DNA of 64,000 nucleotides from Ryuthela nishihirai (Eukaryota > Arthropoda > Arachnida > Araneae > Heptathelidae), in the NCBI GenBank assembly GCA_038380435.1, contig JAWZYU010000005.1, positions 36,478,001 through 36,542,000 of the forward strand, in the 5' to 3' direction. Shown one piece after another: positions 11,701 to 26,700 of this stretch. The notes below the pieces were generated by a model, which worked only from the letters and a program-made list of their open reading frames with translations, did no database searches and was not told where the DNA came from. The stretch's first letter is position 1, and every line of letters begins with the position of its first letter. The translations under genes and the position numbers were made by a program.

Positions 11701-14700
11701 TTTTTTTACAAATACTGGAAAGCATGTTTGAAATAGTAGTCTTTCAATAAAACATGTTTCTGTAACATTGTATTGAGACAGAAAATGCAAATAGAGAATA
11801 GAATTAAAGGACATCAGCAAGGAACTAGAGTGATTATGAAAATGTGTGCCAGTGTCTTTGGAGTTTAATATTGTTTGTCTTTTAGTAAAGTTCCAATAAC
11901 TTTGTTATAAAATTTTTCTCACTTGTTCAAGAAAGTTAGTGAAGTTCCACTATATCAAATTTGGTCATATATTGTACAGGCAATAGACAGAAAAATGTAA
12001 ACATCTTTATGTCAATGGATAATCAAATTCAAGGCTCTGTAACTGGTTAAATAAGTTTTTATGGAAACATATGCTGAAGATAAATATAAGATGACAATTA
12101 AACTGTCTACATTTCGATTTTGAACAGTACCCATTCAGTACTTAAAGAGTTATAGAAGTTTGAATAACAGAAATGCCAATCATAAGAATTCACCTCAGAA
12201 GTTAATTAAAATTAAAGTATTATTTCAAACCATTTAATATGTATTAGAATTTTGTGCAAAGAGTTCTTTCAATAATTGTCAGTTTTTATACAAGTTTCTT
12301 AGGCCTAACTTTGCTATTGTTAAGCATTCAAGCTTCCATAACTCTTTACATATCCAACAAATATTGTTGAAAAATCAAGATTTAGATAGATTTGAATGAA
12401 GTTTAAAATTATTTGGTCCTATTTTCTTATAAAAAGCTTATTGTAGAAATTACAGATCTTTGAATTTGACTCTCCATTGACTTAACAATGCATGCTTCCA
12501 TTTTTCCTATCTAGTATCTGTATATAATCACTAATTTCAACGAAAATTTTGATACAGTAATACCCCACTTTATGACATTTCGCTTTATGATGATCCGCTC
12601 ATACGATGATTTTCAATTACGACCAATGCCCATTTTTACAATGATGATTTTAGTGACATGACACTGCCATGAATCAACCAAAGCTGGGTAAAGGGTAAAT
12701 CGGGATGACTGCATAATAAAAATGGCGCCATGTGAGTGACTGACAGCAGTGCCATGAGCTACATTTCTTCGGGCAATACTTTGCCATGCTTGCCAACAAA
12801 GCAGGTGATGCTTTGCTTAGCATTGTGTGAGATAATTTTGCATGTGACTCTTTTCATTGGACAATGTTTACTCAGCTTTAGAATAAACTGATGCACAGTT
12901 TTCTTGGACTCAGTTTATTTAAGTCGTCTTTGCTTACTGCATCTCAATGTGTTTTGGTGTTTCCCTATGAATTTTAAACTGTTTTTAACTTATGTTTTAT
13001 TGTTGTTAATAATGGCAGATAAAAATCAAAGTAAGGGTACTGTTGCTTCCAGTGAAAAGAAGACTAGTAAACTTATTGTGTTAGATACTAAGATTGAAAT
13101 TATAAAATTTAGTGAGGAGTGAGAGTATTTTAATTGTTAATGCTTTATTTATGGCAGTTACACACATATACAACTACTTGAAAATGTTATTAAATCATTA
13201 CATGCATCTACAAGGGAAAACAAGGCAATGATTCGCTATACGAGGTGGTCTGGAACCTAACATATATCGTATGAGTGGAGTATGCCTGTATAGGAAATTT
13301 TTTATTGAGTATAGCAATTGAAGGAATTGAAATATTGAAGGAAAACTACTTGTATTTAATGCCATGAGTAGTGAAACCACTGATTACCTATTATTTTTCT
13401 TGGCCTTCATCATTTGATTTAGATTACATTTTTTGTTTATTTTCAGTTACTCTCATTAAATGACTAAAAAAAGTTTATCTGTAGTAAAAAGGTTTATCTT
13501 TAGGTTATCCAGTTCTTATATTTTAATGTGACAGTGTTTAAAAATTAATATGTTGATAAACTTGCAGATGCTTCGTAATATATGTTATGATAAAAGTGTC
13601 ATATTCTTTTAAATTGGGATAAGTGAAAGTGATAAAAACTCAAACCACTATGATCTGAATAATTTCTTTAGGTTTGGTCTTTTTGAGGCTATGTCAGCAA
13701 TAGAAATGATGGATCCTAAAATGGATGCAGGTATGATGTGCAACCGTGGCTGCAAAAAAGTACTGAACTTTGATCAAGCTTTGAAGGTATAAATAATGCC
13801 TGTTTGGTTTTTTGTTTTATTTAGCTTATCAATTTTTTCTGCAGTTTCAGCACTTTTTTTTCTTTGCATTCTGATGACGATGTATAAAAATGTTTTTCTT
13901 CTTTTGGAGGCAGGGAAATTAAAAATATATGACATTACAACAGAAGAACAAATTGGAATTATTGATGCCACCCTTGCTTGTTTGGTAAGTAATTTTTTAA
14001 CTGAAGTAATAATAACAAAAATTTAAAATAAATAGTAGTAATAAGTAAATCATTGATTAAATTTTTAATCACATTCCAGTTATGTTAATAGTACTGAGAA
14101 AAAAATTGAAATTCAATGAAACTTGTGGACATTTATGAACAAAAGCTTCAACATAAGCAATGTAATTCATTAGAAACAGGTGAAATGTAATTTGCAAAAA
14201 AAGCTTGTTTGAAATTAAAGGACATCAGCAAAAGTTTTCTCAAAGCATCCTAAGAAGAGTTTAATCCATTTGCAGTATTGTTTAGAAGGGACAACTCACA
14301 CTTTCCTTCTTGTTAATATTGGGAAAAGATATTTCTACACTTAAGTAATTACTCAAAATTGCCCACCTCCCAACTAACCATGTCTTACTAGCTCATGGTT
14401 ATGTATCAAATTTAATTCCCAAATATTGTATTTTGCTTTATACACAGGAATCCCCCAGAATAAGTAAAAAGTAAAAAATAGTAAACTTTGACAATAATAG
14501 CTATTTTCCCCATTCAGAAATTATTTATTGGTAGCTGAACGTACCCGGCACTGCTTGGGTGTCACTTTTAATCTGTCTATTCTTCTTTACACTGCACTAA
14601 AGGTAAATTTTGTAAGTACCCCCCCCTCCCTGATACTTTAGCACACATTTTCAACAGGAAGAAATTTGTACAGTGTTGTCTTGGATCATTGTTGATGTCA

Positions 14701-17700
14701 GCGAGCTCTCTCATAGCCAGTGGCTTAGTTTCTCTGTAGCTATTGAGATTTTTATTTCTGTTACCACAGATTTGCCACCCTTGATTGATACCCCTTGATT
14801 CTTTTCTTTGGAGCTTCATAAAAAATTATATTTGCATGGAAAAATTAAAGACCTGAATCATTTGAAAGTCAGAATAAGAGAAACAACTGAGTAAGTAACA
14901 AGAGATTTACAGCAGTGTGTATGGCAAGAGGAATTCCAATTAGACATATGCAGTGTCAAGAACAGTACACATTATGTTCAAAACTATTTAGGGTACATTT
15001 TCAATTAAAAAATACATATATATATTCAATATGTATATTGTTTTCCTACATATTGGTTCTCAAAACCCCACTATTATTTTTCAGACACCCTGTATAATAA
15101 AATGTGTTTGAAGCATCCTTTTATGTGTATCTGCACTTTTCTAGGTAACCTGGTTGGAAGGCCATTCTTTGGCTCAGACAGTTTTCACCAATTTGTATCT
15201 TCACAAACCTCACCTGGTGGAAGATAGAACAATTAAAGCCTTTAGCATCTGTTCATTGAAACTTTTGGATGTCATAAGAGAATTCATCAATAAAGCTGGA
15301 GTGTTTGAAGAGGTGAATATTTTTTATGATGCTTTAGTATATTCTATGTTGAAAGCATTTTTGTTTTGACAATGTATTAAAACATATCATCATACTCTCA
15401 CCCCAGGTGAGGTTGAGAATGCTTTTGAAAAATCTCAGTACATAATAATGCTGAGTGATCATTGAATTATGACCACCTACCTAATATCATCACTTTAGAT
15501 AAGACTTAACAATTATGTAGCCTAATTTTAGTCTTTAGATAAATATGCTTATTTTTCCACAATCTCCACAGATTATTTAAAAGTTTCAGCAACAATGCCT
15601 ATTCTTCTGCTTATCTGTCAAACTACTCCAGAGGGAATTAAATTGAGAACTTGCTCAAGCCACAGTCATTCAAAAGACATAAGTCAAAAAGCCTTTCAGA
15701 AATCTACACAGCAAAAAATACAGGTTTTTGTAACTGAACATTTCTCAAGAATGTAAAAAAAGAGATAATCACAATTCAATTTGTTAAAATTTGATCTTTA
15801 ATAATTTAAACAGGTGGTACAATTTTTTCCCATTGGGTTGAATGCCCCCCCCCCCCCCTGTCTAGGTACAAATTTTAATCTGCCAGGCTGCAATTAAGTG
15901 TTCAAAAACATAATTGACAGTGAAAAAAAGATCATATGGGCAGTGAAGCTGCATAGAGTTTTTATTGAAATATGAAATTTCAGTCTAAAATATTCAGATT
16001 TCACTTCCAGATCCCTAATTATTGTTATTATCTCAAAGTGTTGTGAGATATATTGCATTTCAGTTGTAAGAATTCAATTTTAACAAAAGAATATAAATAT
16101 GGCTGATGAATTTTTTTATGATTTTGGAATTTTATTATCTATTATTAAAAATAAATGCTATCAACTGAAATCATATAGTTTTTCTTTGGAGAGACTTAGT
16201 CTAATAATCTTCCCTCATGCTAGACTACTTGTAATTATATGAAAGGGAAAAAAATCAAAAATGATTGTTTAGAGCAAAGTTTTTAAAGAATGTTTTAACT
16301 TCTGGTCAAAGGGAGCTAACAGGCTGAACTAAGATGTCAAAGAGATGCATGCCTACTCCCAGGTTAAGTGGCAAACAGTGTTGATATGTGCTACCTCTAG
16401 CAGGGTTCCTAAGAAAATTCATAATTTCTATGGCAGCTTAGGTAGCTACAAAATTATAGTAGAAACTTTCTGAAAGTTATTGTAATAGACAACCAAGTTA
16501 ATAGCATTAGAAATATAAAATTAATATTTTTTTTTTGGTAAGAAAACTTTATTTAGATTGTCACTTTAACATAAAATTTGTAAGAACTTAAGTAAAAAAT
16601 CTTTGGTTAAGCGTTTTGACATTCATCTTGGTATGTGGATTCAGAAGTGTAATATGTCATGTAGAGTGGAATCAGAAGGAATTTCTCAGATTGCTCAACT
16701 TTAAAGAGTTGTATTTCTACCTAGATTTTTACAATGAATATATCAAAAAATGTGCTGATCTTAAACTTTCATCACAGTCATTTACATCATTGGATGAATT
16801 TAGTGTTAATGCTCAGTTCAAGTCATATTTTGATGCTGCCATTAGTTTTGTAGTTAGCTTTAGCAAGAGCCATGCAACTTATCTTAAGTTGCATTGTTAG
16901 CCAGAGCAATGCAACTTAAGATTGCAAATATAAGCCATTGTAATGCATGTAAACATCATTGTACTGCGTACATCAATTTTCACTGAGAGGTTAATATTGC
17001 TACAAGAATTACACAGTTGTGAAAAGTATAGCCCAGTCCAGTATAGTCTACTCTGTTTTGATGATCTGAATTTTCTACCTCTTGTGTCTCATGAAGGCAG
17101 GATCTTTGCTGCTCACAAACAGCAATGCGTTCATATCCCACCCAGCTCAAGACAATTTTCCTCTAAATTTGATATCAACTATAAGATTTCTTCAATTTAT
17201 TCAATTGTATTCTCATGACATATTTTTCGTCTACTTTGTAAGGCTGTTTGTGGGCAGCAGGGTCCCTGCCTTCATGAGACAGAAAAATGTGTACTCTACA
17301 TAAAAAGTTCGTATCAAAGAGAGATCTTGATGGACGGCTAGTAGCTCTCAGCAGTCAGAGCACCTGACATGTTATTAAGAGGTCATAGGCTTGTATCCCA
17401 CTCAGCTCAAGACAGTTTTTTTCTTCTAAATCTGATATTGATGGTAAACTAAAAGTGAATATTTCCCTGATAGTTGAACAAAAATGTAGATGAATTTCCT
17501 CAATTTAGTACAGAATCTATTGTATACCTTTCAAAGCTAAACAGTAGAATCTTATAGCAGATCATCTGATAGTTGAATAGTAGGCACCAATATTAAGCAT
17601 TGCGCAAATAATGCTAAACATTTTTTTTTTCTTTTACTATTATTCTGAACAAAATCTTCTCTTGGAAATTAATCTGCACCTCTGCAAAATTGTGTAGTAA

Positions 17701-20700
17701 CTGTCTTTTTTAGAAGCATTTTACTTCCAGAACTTACTGATGACCACTTCAATACAAAATAGACCTTCAGAAATATGTTATTAAGTATGTATGATGGGTG
17801 GGTGGGTGGGTGTTAATTTTTAATATTACATCATTGAGAAGCCAAATTTGAATCTCTGTTACTTCTAATCAGATTTTTTTTTTATTTAAAAAAAAGTTCT
17901 TAAAGATCAGATAAGCTTAATTTGTCATTGAAATAATAGACTCTCAGATATAATACACCTGGTAGTAATTTGTTAGAATATTATAGAGGAAAAATTGTCA
18001 TTAGCTGGATGGGATCTGAATCTATGACATCTTTTAGGCCATACTGCATATCGAACATAAACTGCAATGTTTACGCTCAATACCCAACATGTTGGCTTAA
18101 AAAATAATACCATTCCGTTTGACACTTGATGTGGGCTGATCATGTGTACTAAACTGAAAAGTGTCTTCTGAACCAGAGTCTTCAATTCCAGTCAACTACA
18201 TTTCCAATGACTATTCTATGGTATTGTTACAAATTTAAATGAATGAAACTGAGCATGAGTTCAATTAAATAGTACACAGTTGTATCAGAATAATATGACC
18301 ACCCCCCCGAATCACAGTGTACCTGCCCAGGTGCTTCGCAGAGTGCACATGACAAGGTCGACCACAGAGATATAAGCAGCCGGCAAGGACAGATGGGCCG
18401 TAGTGCATAACATGAGCACAATGGGCAGAGGTAGTGATTTGAGGGATGTTCAAAAAGGAATGACCATTGGCTACTACACCAAGGGTGGAAGCATCTTGGA
18501 AACAGCAGGCTTTCAGAGGCTGTTCATGAGGTGCTGTAGTAAGGGTGTACAAAGAATAGACCTCTGGCAACCTTCCAGGGCCTCACTGTGTCCATGCCAC
18601 ACCTTCTCACCATCGTCATCTGGGCCAAGAGTGGTTATTCCATTATTAGGTAGGTGGTCATATTATTCTGATACGACTACAAAAGTATGGATGAAATCGT
18701 TTATACAAACTAAATTCAACTAGTGCTTATCATATATGTGTGCAAATCTACAATCTATCAAGAATCTTATAAACTATCAAATGTAATTTATACCAAGTGA
18801 TGAACTTGTCTTACAGAAAAGTTAAGACCAGCTCTTTCTACTTGACTAGCATATTACCTCTTCATTTTGATTGCCATGTCTCTTGTATAACCTTCACTTC
18901 AGCGTAAACAATCCTTTGTCTCTTCTTACCAGTTTTTACTAACAAAATTCTACACTAATTAACTCTTTTAACCTCCCTTGCACTCACCACATAAAATACT
19001 TCTTCTTTAGATTATTTTGTCACATAAAAACTTAGAATAACTACATTTCCTTTTGCACTCCGACTGTGCTTCATAACGAAACTTTATTCTGTATTCAGTC
19101 AAGTCATTTGATGTTGTTGGTGACATATTCTCACGCTGTAGCATATGGGAGCGTTCATGACACATTTATTATAAATTCATTGTAGCATGTTCATCTGTTG
19201 TAACAGTATAAGGCATAAAGCCACTAATAGAAGATGATTGTTTAGTGGCCGGTAGCTCTCTGATCAGAGCACCTGACATGGTTATCAGGATGTCGTGGGT
19301 TCAGATCCCACCTGGCTAACGACAATTTTTCCTCTATATTATTCTAATTAATTTCTCATACATTTATTTTTGATCATGAAAAATGCGCATCATTAATGTA
19401 GACATTATTGAATTTGAAGGCAAAATTTGAAACAAGAATGTTTATAAACTGAATATAAATTAGTAATTAAGCATTTGTACTAACACTTAGTGCTTTATTT
19501 TGGAAAAATTAATGTTTATATGGTATTTTATAAAACAGTGTACTTACAAATCAGTGGTATTTATCCTATATATAATTGTCTACAAAGTTATGTTTGTTGC
19601 TAAAAATGAGATAAAATATGTTTTTTATTAGTTTGAAAAAAATTAGGTTTATAAATGTCAGATCTTGCTACTGATTCTAAACAGACTTCATTTCATTGAG
19701 ATTCATGGGACAGATTGCATTACAATCTTGTAGAAATATCATTTTAGCAAAAGAATGTATAACTTGTTACAGATGACGATTTTATTAATATAAGAATTTG
19801 CTATTACCTATTTATTCTTGAAAATAAATGATATCAATTAAAACTATTTAGTTGACTTTTGCTTTGGGATTGCAATCTAAAAATCACCCTTGATGCTATA
19901 CCACTGCTACTTCATAATATGCATTATATCTACATACATAAAGAAAAATTCCAATCCATACCCTGTAAAACCAAGTCTATAATCTGTAAAATGAAACTGG
20001 TTGCATTTTGTTTACTGTGTAAACCAAGTAGTGTCAATTGAGAGATAGGTGTAATCTTTTAACAACTGGAGTATAATTTATGGCTCCTGTATTTAAACAA
20101 AGCTATACAGTTGAAACATATAATTATAGAGAATGGACAAAATAATGGATAATTAAATATTATGTAAATTCAAAGCTCCATAATTTCTAAAAGATGCATT
20201 TTACAAAAAACTGTTACTGAAGCTAAGGAAATCTCCCTAAATTTTGATTTTTTTTTCGAAACATTTAAAGAATGTGAGATATTTAATGGCAGTATTGCTA
20301 GCCATAAAACTTTATTGCAATTAAAAGCATGAAAAATTGTTGTATAAAACTCTTTATTAAAGAGGATTTTTAAAAGTCTGTGTAATGATGATCTCAGTTA
20401 AACTCTTGAAATCTTGATTTTTTTTTCCACACCCATTCAGTATTTAAACACATAGCAGCTGAAACTTTAAACAATACTGTCACTCTCCCTGTGAAATTTT
20501 GTTCAAAAGTGATAAAACTACGGGTAGGGGGTAGGAGGTAGCGAAGAGGAAGGGAATAGCATTGATTAGATGTGTCCATTTAAAATATCAGCCATTTTGG
20601 ACCAGTATGGTAGTGAATGGGTTAAGTTGTGATCCCATGTCAGGAGAGCCTACATTGTGCCCGTTAAAGAACATTGATAGCCTTGATGGGAGGCTACCAT

Positions 20701-23700
20701 CTGTCTCCTAAAACCTTTCCAGTAGGTTTCTTCCCCCAACTTTCTCTGAGCCCTTGGGGTCCTTGTGACATGGGCATTTTGCCATTGTGTGTAAAAAAGT
20801 GCCACTCAGAGATAGAATTCTTTTCATGTATTAAACAAGTTGTTTAAGGATCATTTTAAAAATTTTTTTGTGTCATTTATAAATAAGTTTGTTTTTTCTA
20901 CTTTTTAAAAATAATATTTTGACAGGAAGATTTTCAGCCTGTTGTATATGGCTATAAGTTGGCTAATGATGTGACTGATGTTCGAGCTGCTGGAATGATG
21001 AGAGAAATTGAAGAAGAATTTCAAAAAAAAGTCAAGGTTTGTGTATACATTTTTCTTATATAATCAGTCTGATTGCAATCAACTCACTAAATTTTTTTTT
21101 AATATTTGCTGAAATTGCTTTCTAGTGTTAAAGATCTTCAGTAGTTGTCTTTTAAACTCTATATCAAAGTAGTTGTGTCCCCAACTACTTTGACCTTCAT
21201 GCCACATTTGAAAAATAAATACACTGGCTGCAGGCTCCATATCATTGAAAGTTTATATATACATTGGGTTGAACCAAAAGTTCATTCTGATTTTGGAAAA
21301 AATTCATACTTAAATATTAAAGTAAAAAATACCTTTGATGAATAATGTATCCACCATTTTGTTCAATTATTTTAAACCATTTAATTTTTGTTCAATTATT
21401 TTAAGCCATCTGTCAGACAGCTTCATTATTCCGTTGGTGTAGAACTTGGTTGGTTTTTCATTGAAGAACTGATCAAGGTGGTTTTTGATGGCCACCAAAG
21501 ATTGAAACTCTTTACCTTCAAACAGTTTTGCAATGATCTGAACAATACACAAAAACACAATACACAAACAGGTAGCACAAAACATCCCAACCACAACATT
21601 TTGCTGGGAGATCAAAGACACATGGTAGAACACAACTTTTGTGATTCACCAATTATGTGTGTTTTTCATTGATAACTGCCTTCAGCCAATTCAATTGTAA
21701 GAAATTTTGATCTGAATTTGATTGCTTGGCAAGAGCTCATGGTGAAGGATTCCCTTCCAATCCCACCACACAGCACAGAGCATGACCTTTTTTGGATGCA
21801 GTAATGGAGGATCACCTCACTTTCTCCAGGATCTTTTTCTTTGGACATTGTTGTAAAAGATCCACTTTTCTTTGCCTGTCGCTAACTGCTTCAAAAATGT
21901 TTTTTTTTTGCATTCAGGAGTGAATCGTAAGTAGAGATGCTATCTATTAAATTTTTTTTGCTCAATCGATGCAGCACCCATACGTACTGATTCACAAATC
22001 CAAGCTGCTAATGCCTTACAACTAATGTTTGTGGCTACTGATCTATGGGACCTGGGTTCGAGCCCCGGGTAAGGCATGGATGTTCGTGTCGTTTTTCTGC
22101 TGAGGTCCTGCCATCCTCTCAGACCTTCTACTCTGGCATATAAACTGACAGGCTCCTGTCAGACCTCTGTGGCAAGCAGCTGCTTGAGGGGGGTATTTAT
22201 TATATATTTTATTAGCCTTCCCAAAATTGCACTCCCACATGACGATTGATTTCTGTATCAAGGAAGTCTATTTTGTTTCCATATCCAAGACATTCATTTT
22301 CAGAAAACGGTACAAACTCAAAGTTTTTTACTAAAAAACAAGAATATGGTCATTAACTAAGATTTAAAATAGCTAAAGCTTTGCACCTGCATTTTATTGG
22401 TTAAAACTTTTTTTCTACAGTGTAAGAAATAAAATTATGTAAAAACTTGAAGAATAACATATCATCTCTGACAATTATGGAATATTCGTTTTTGAAGAGA
22501 ACTTCATTTTTTCTACAATGTAAGAAATAAAATTATATATATATATGAAAAATTGAAGAATACATATCACCTCTGACAATTCTGAAATACTCATTTTAGA
22601 AGAGAATTAAATATGTAATTTTTCCAAAATTTGCACCCTCTGACAATTGAAATTAGAACTAATGCAAAAAGTAATAAAAAAAATTAAGTATAACCAAATG
22701 GGATGTTAAATAAAATATCCACAACAACTTTTAAGCCAGCCTCCAATCTAGCATAACTCAGAAAGATCAATAAATCAGCCAATCGAAAGATCACTAACTT
22801 ATGTAAATAAATCTACAGAAATGAATTTACTTCCATATCCAAGACCTCATTGATTTTCAGAAAATGATACCAGATCAAAGTTTTGCTGGAAATGTAATAA
22901 ATGATAAAATAAAAATTAACATATAGCCTAATGCGATGTTAAAATATCCACAGCAACAAGTTGTTGTTTCATAGCTATGAAAAATCAATATTTATCAATT
23001 AACCAAAAGATCTCTAATTTTGGAAAATAAATATATTGAAATGAAAACTAAGGTTTAAATATAAAAAAGTAAATACTAATTTTGCAAATGGTATTCAATA
23101 TGCTGGACCAAAACAATATGGGACCCTCTTATAGCACATGGAATGGAGATAGCATGTGTCAGCCATCTGCCTTTTGTTTGCCTCAGTGAGCCATAATGTA
23201 ATTAAGTGCAGCTATAACCTGAATTTCTAAGAATGTTTTTACTTCCAGTTTCGAATTTAAGAGTGGGAAAGATTCTTAGAATGCTGGGAGAAATGATAAA
23301 AATAATTTGGGAATACTGAAATAAGTTTATGACAGAAAAGAGTGTGAAATGGGAGGGAAAAAAAGGCAGTATGTACTTCGTAATTACTTTCAAAATCTAC
23401 CGTTTTTAAAAATAGCAGCTTTTTTTTGTTTATTTTTACAGAAGGTTTTCAAAAATTTAAGGAAAAATTTGTTGATAATAGTTCAAATCAAATTTGTGAG
23501 CTTAAATCAGAAGGTTGCTTCAACAAATAGGAACGTTAACAAGCAAATTGGCAATACCATTTAGTACTTCTAAGAAATGGCAATATGATGGCTTTATCAA
23601 ATTATTTATATTGTAGTTCAATAAAATATGTCAAATTAAAAAAAAAACAAAATATTATTTTTCAATCCTGAATTATATATTTTTATAAGATATATATATA

Positions 23701-26700
23701 TAAAATTGCAATATCAATTTTTATTTTTAAACAATTTTTTTGTTGTTGTTGTTGTTGTTGATGTACTAAAAATGGATACATGCGTCCTTCAACCCTCATT
23801 TCGGATTCTGCAAACATATACAGATGATGTGGACACGAAGGGTTAAATAGGTCATCTTACTTTTCTATCACTTGAACCACCCATTTAATATATTTGGCAG
23901 TAAAATGGTGACACATGAATATCTGATTTTTATTCAGTTTTTTATTTATACTTGTCTTTCTCATTTTAAATTTATAATAATTATCTAGATGCTGTATCTA
24001 ATTTGATATAAAATTATATTATTACATAATATTGTACAATATGCTAGCTAAGCTATCTGCCTTTCGCCTGAGTTAAGATTGCTTAACCTGTCACCATGTG
24101 GATGGGCGGTTTTTGAAATGTGCACAGTTTCTGAGTATTTCAACTAAAGCCATAAGTTCAATATGCCCTCCACAGATTCATCTAACCATAAGTTCAATAT
24201 TAGCAATCTATAGACCTATGGAGCCCTATAGATCTAATTCAATATAGGCAATCCATAGACCTATGGAGGCGAATGCCATTCAAATATGCGAGAACCATAA
24301 GTTCAATATGCCCTCCACTATTCTTCATGTGACCTATGGAGACGAATTTGGTGCAGTTGATAATAAACTAGGCTTGTAACTTGTTCCCAGTTGGAGTTCC
24401 AATGTGCCCATATTGAGATTTTCTCCAGTAGCCATGACCTTTGTGAGGAAAGGGACACTGGTGTGTTGTTAAAAGCCATCATCCATCAGACAGTGGTGAA
24501 GCTTTTACCCTGTGTGCAGAAGAGCCATACTCTGTACACATTGCAAAGCACTCTGGATGACCTTTGCAAGAGGATTCCATCTGTATCTTAACACCTGTTC
24601 AGAGATTCTCTTCTACTTACCTATGAACCCTTTGGCATTTAGTCTATGGTGCCTTAAAAAAAGCCAGTCAGAAGTAAATCAACTCAAGTGAGCTGCTGCA
24701 TATTCCTGTCATTTTTCATTGAAAAAAAAAAGGTCTAAATTGGCCCCATTCTTTGAACTGTTTCTTGCCTTGAATATATTATGATCAAATTTATTTCTTT
24801 CTAAAAAGGCAAAACAATATATAATTTCTTAGCTTTAGAGTTACACTGAACAATTTGTTGCATATTTTTAACACTCCTTTAGTAATGGACACAAACACCA
24901 CAAAAGTACTGTTTAATCCTCAAGCTGACTAGTTCAGATATGCATAATCTAATATACACAAAAGAGCAAAATACGAAAGCTAAAGACTAACTGATATCTA
25001 AAGTAGCATCATCTGCTCAATGTAATGTATGTAATGCACAAATTCTAACCTAAATGGATAAAGGCAGCAATCAGGTTTGCCGAGCATTAGGCTTTGGAGC
25101 AAGGGTATTAGAGCATGGGTCCAGGCTCCATCCCCATGGATGTTTCTGTTGTCTTTCTGCTGAGGTCTCGCCTTCCTCACAATTTTTTTTTTATGACCTA
25201 TAAACTGACAGGTTTCTGTCAGACCTCTGTGACAACAGATTCTTGAGAGAGTATTTATTTATTTTTCGTTATTGATTTATTTACATTTTGCTCATCAGTT
25301 ATTTGCCTGCTTTGTTATAACAAAGCAGGCAACAGAAATTTCAAATCAGATCAAAAGTTATCTATAGACAAAAATTTCCAAAATATCATCAATAGTAAGA
25401 TGCAATAGAAATATTTTTGCCAAATAATTTAGATATCACTTGCTGTTTGCAAAAAAAGTCAAGAAATGAAAAATTCTAAACTCTTGATTCACATCTAGGA
25501 AGAGTATAGACTCCAAAAAGGTAATTTTTTATTCGAAATCAGAGATCATTGTAAATTAACTTCAGAACTGAAAACAGCCACTCAAACACTGGCCTGTGAA
25601 ACATGCTTTTCACATATTGAGTATATTAAAATACAAAACTGAGAATGCAATGCTTGTATTTTAATGTATTTATGATACATGAGGGAATGCAACTCTCCAA
25701 AATGAAGTGCATCCATCACTTGCTCTGTAGCAATAGTGGCAACCCAACCAACCTGAAATAAACATGTTTTCATCATATACTTTTTCTAGGTTCTTTTTTA
25801 CTGTAACTGATCATTTATACTATGAATTACTTCGTAGCATATTTCCAATATTACATAATAAAGCTAGTAGAATCAATGAACAGTTTTGTGGAGAAAATTA
25901 GTTTTCCTGACATGTGGGACTTGCACTTCGGCAAAACTCATTTTTCCCTCAAAACTATTTATTTTCTTCAAAGTCAACAGTTAACTCTGTGGATTTAAGA
26001 TTTAAAGCTAGTAGAAATTAAACATAGGAAAAAGTCTAGTAATAGGGTGTAGGAATACAAATTTCCCTAACACTGTTGGGCAAAATTTTGCAATTTTCAG
26101 TTTTCTCCTTTTTAAACAAAATATGCCCCAAAATTTTGTATTTTCATCTTTTCAAAATAAGTGCTAATGAAAGGGAAGAATTGTTTCTATTTGAACTCTT
26201 TTACTGCAATAAAGGTGCAATTCTGTTCCCTCTTCCTATGGACTGAATTACACTAATGCCCTGCAGTTCAGAGGAAATATTTCTATTTCCTGCTGACTAT
26301 TTCCAGACCAGGCAAAGGCCACTTTACATAGTTGAAAGCCACATATTATACCTAAATGGGTGTAATCAGGGGATGTATGCAACTTGAAACTTCCTCCACT
26401 ATGAGAAACCACTTCACCCTGATACTTCAATACAGGACAGGCATACCTTGGGCTTGTTTATACAGGTTGCCTTGAAACTTTGGGATCAGAGTGATGTGAG
26501 ATTAAGAACCTTCCACAATCTGTGGGGGATCATACTTCTAGTTACAACAAGAATGAGACTTGTGCATGTTTATCGTTCAATGAGTTAGCTTATCTGCAGA
26601 TCATGCAGTTTTTGCTCATTTGAATGCTAAAAATTTCATGTCCAGCTTATTCATATTGTAAAGGAAATAAAGGCTTGTTTTTTCTTGCTATAATTGAAAT

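Noticed and set aside
13012..13122. Small secreted or nuclear protein gene
   Set aside because: The peptide is the truncated start of a Tigger/pogo-like transposase within TA-flanked termini.
13911..13913. CAG as the acceptor of NAA35 exon c
   Set aside because: It would put the exon out of frame and create an early stop. The AG at 13908-13909 preserves phase 0 and homology.
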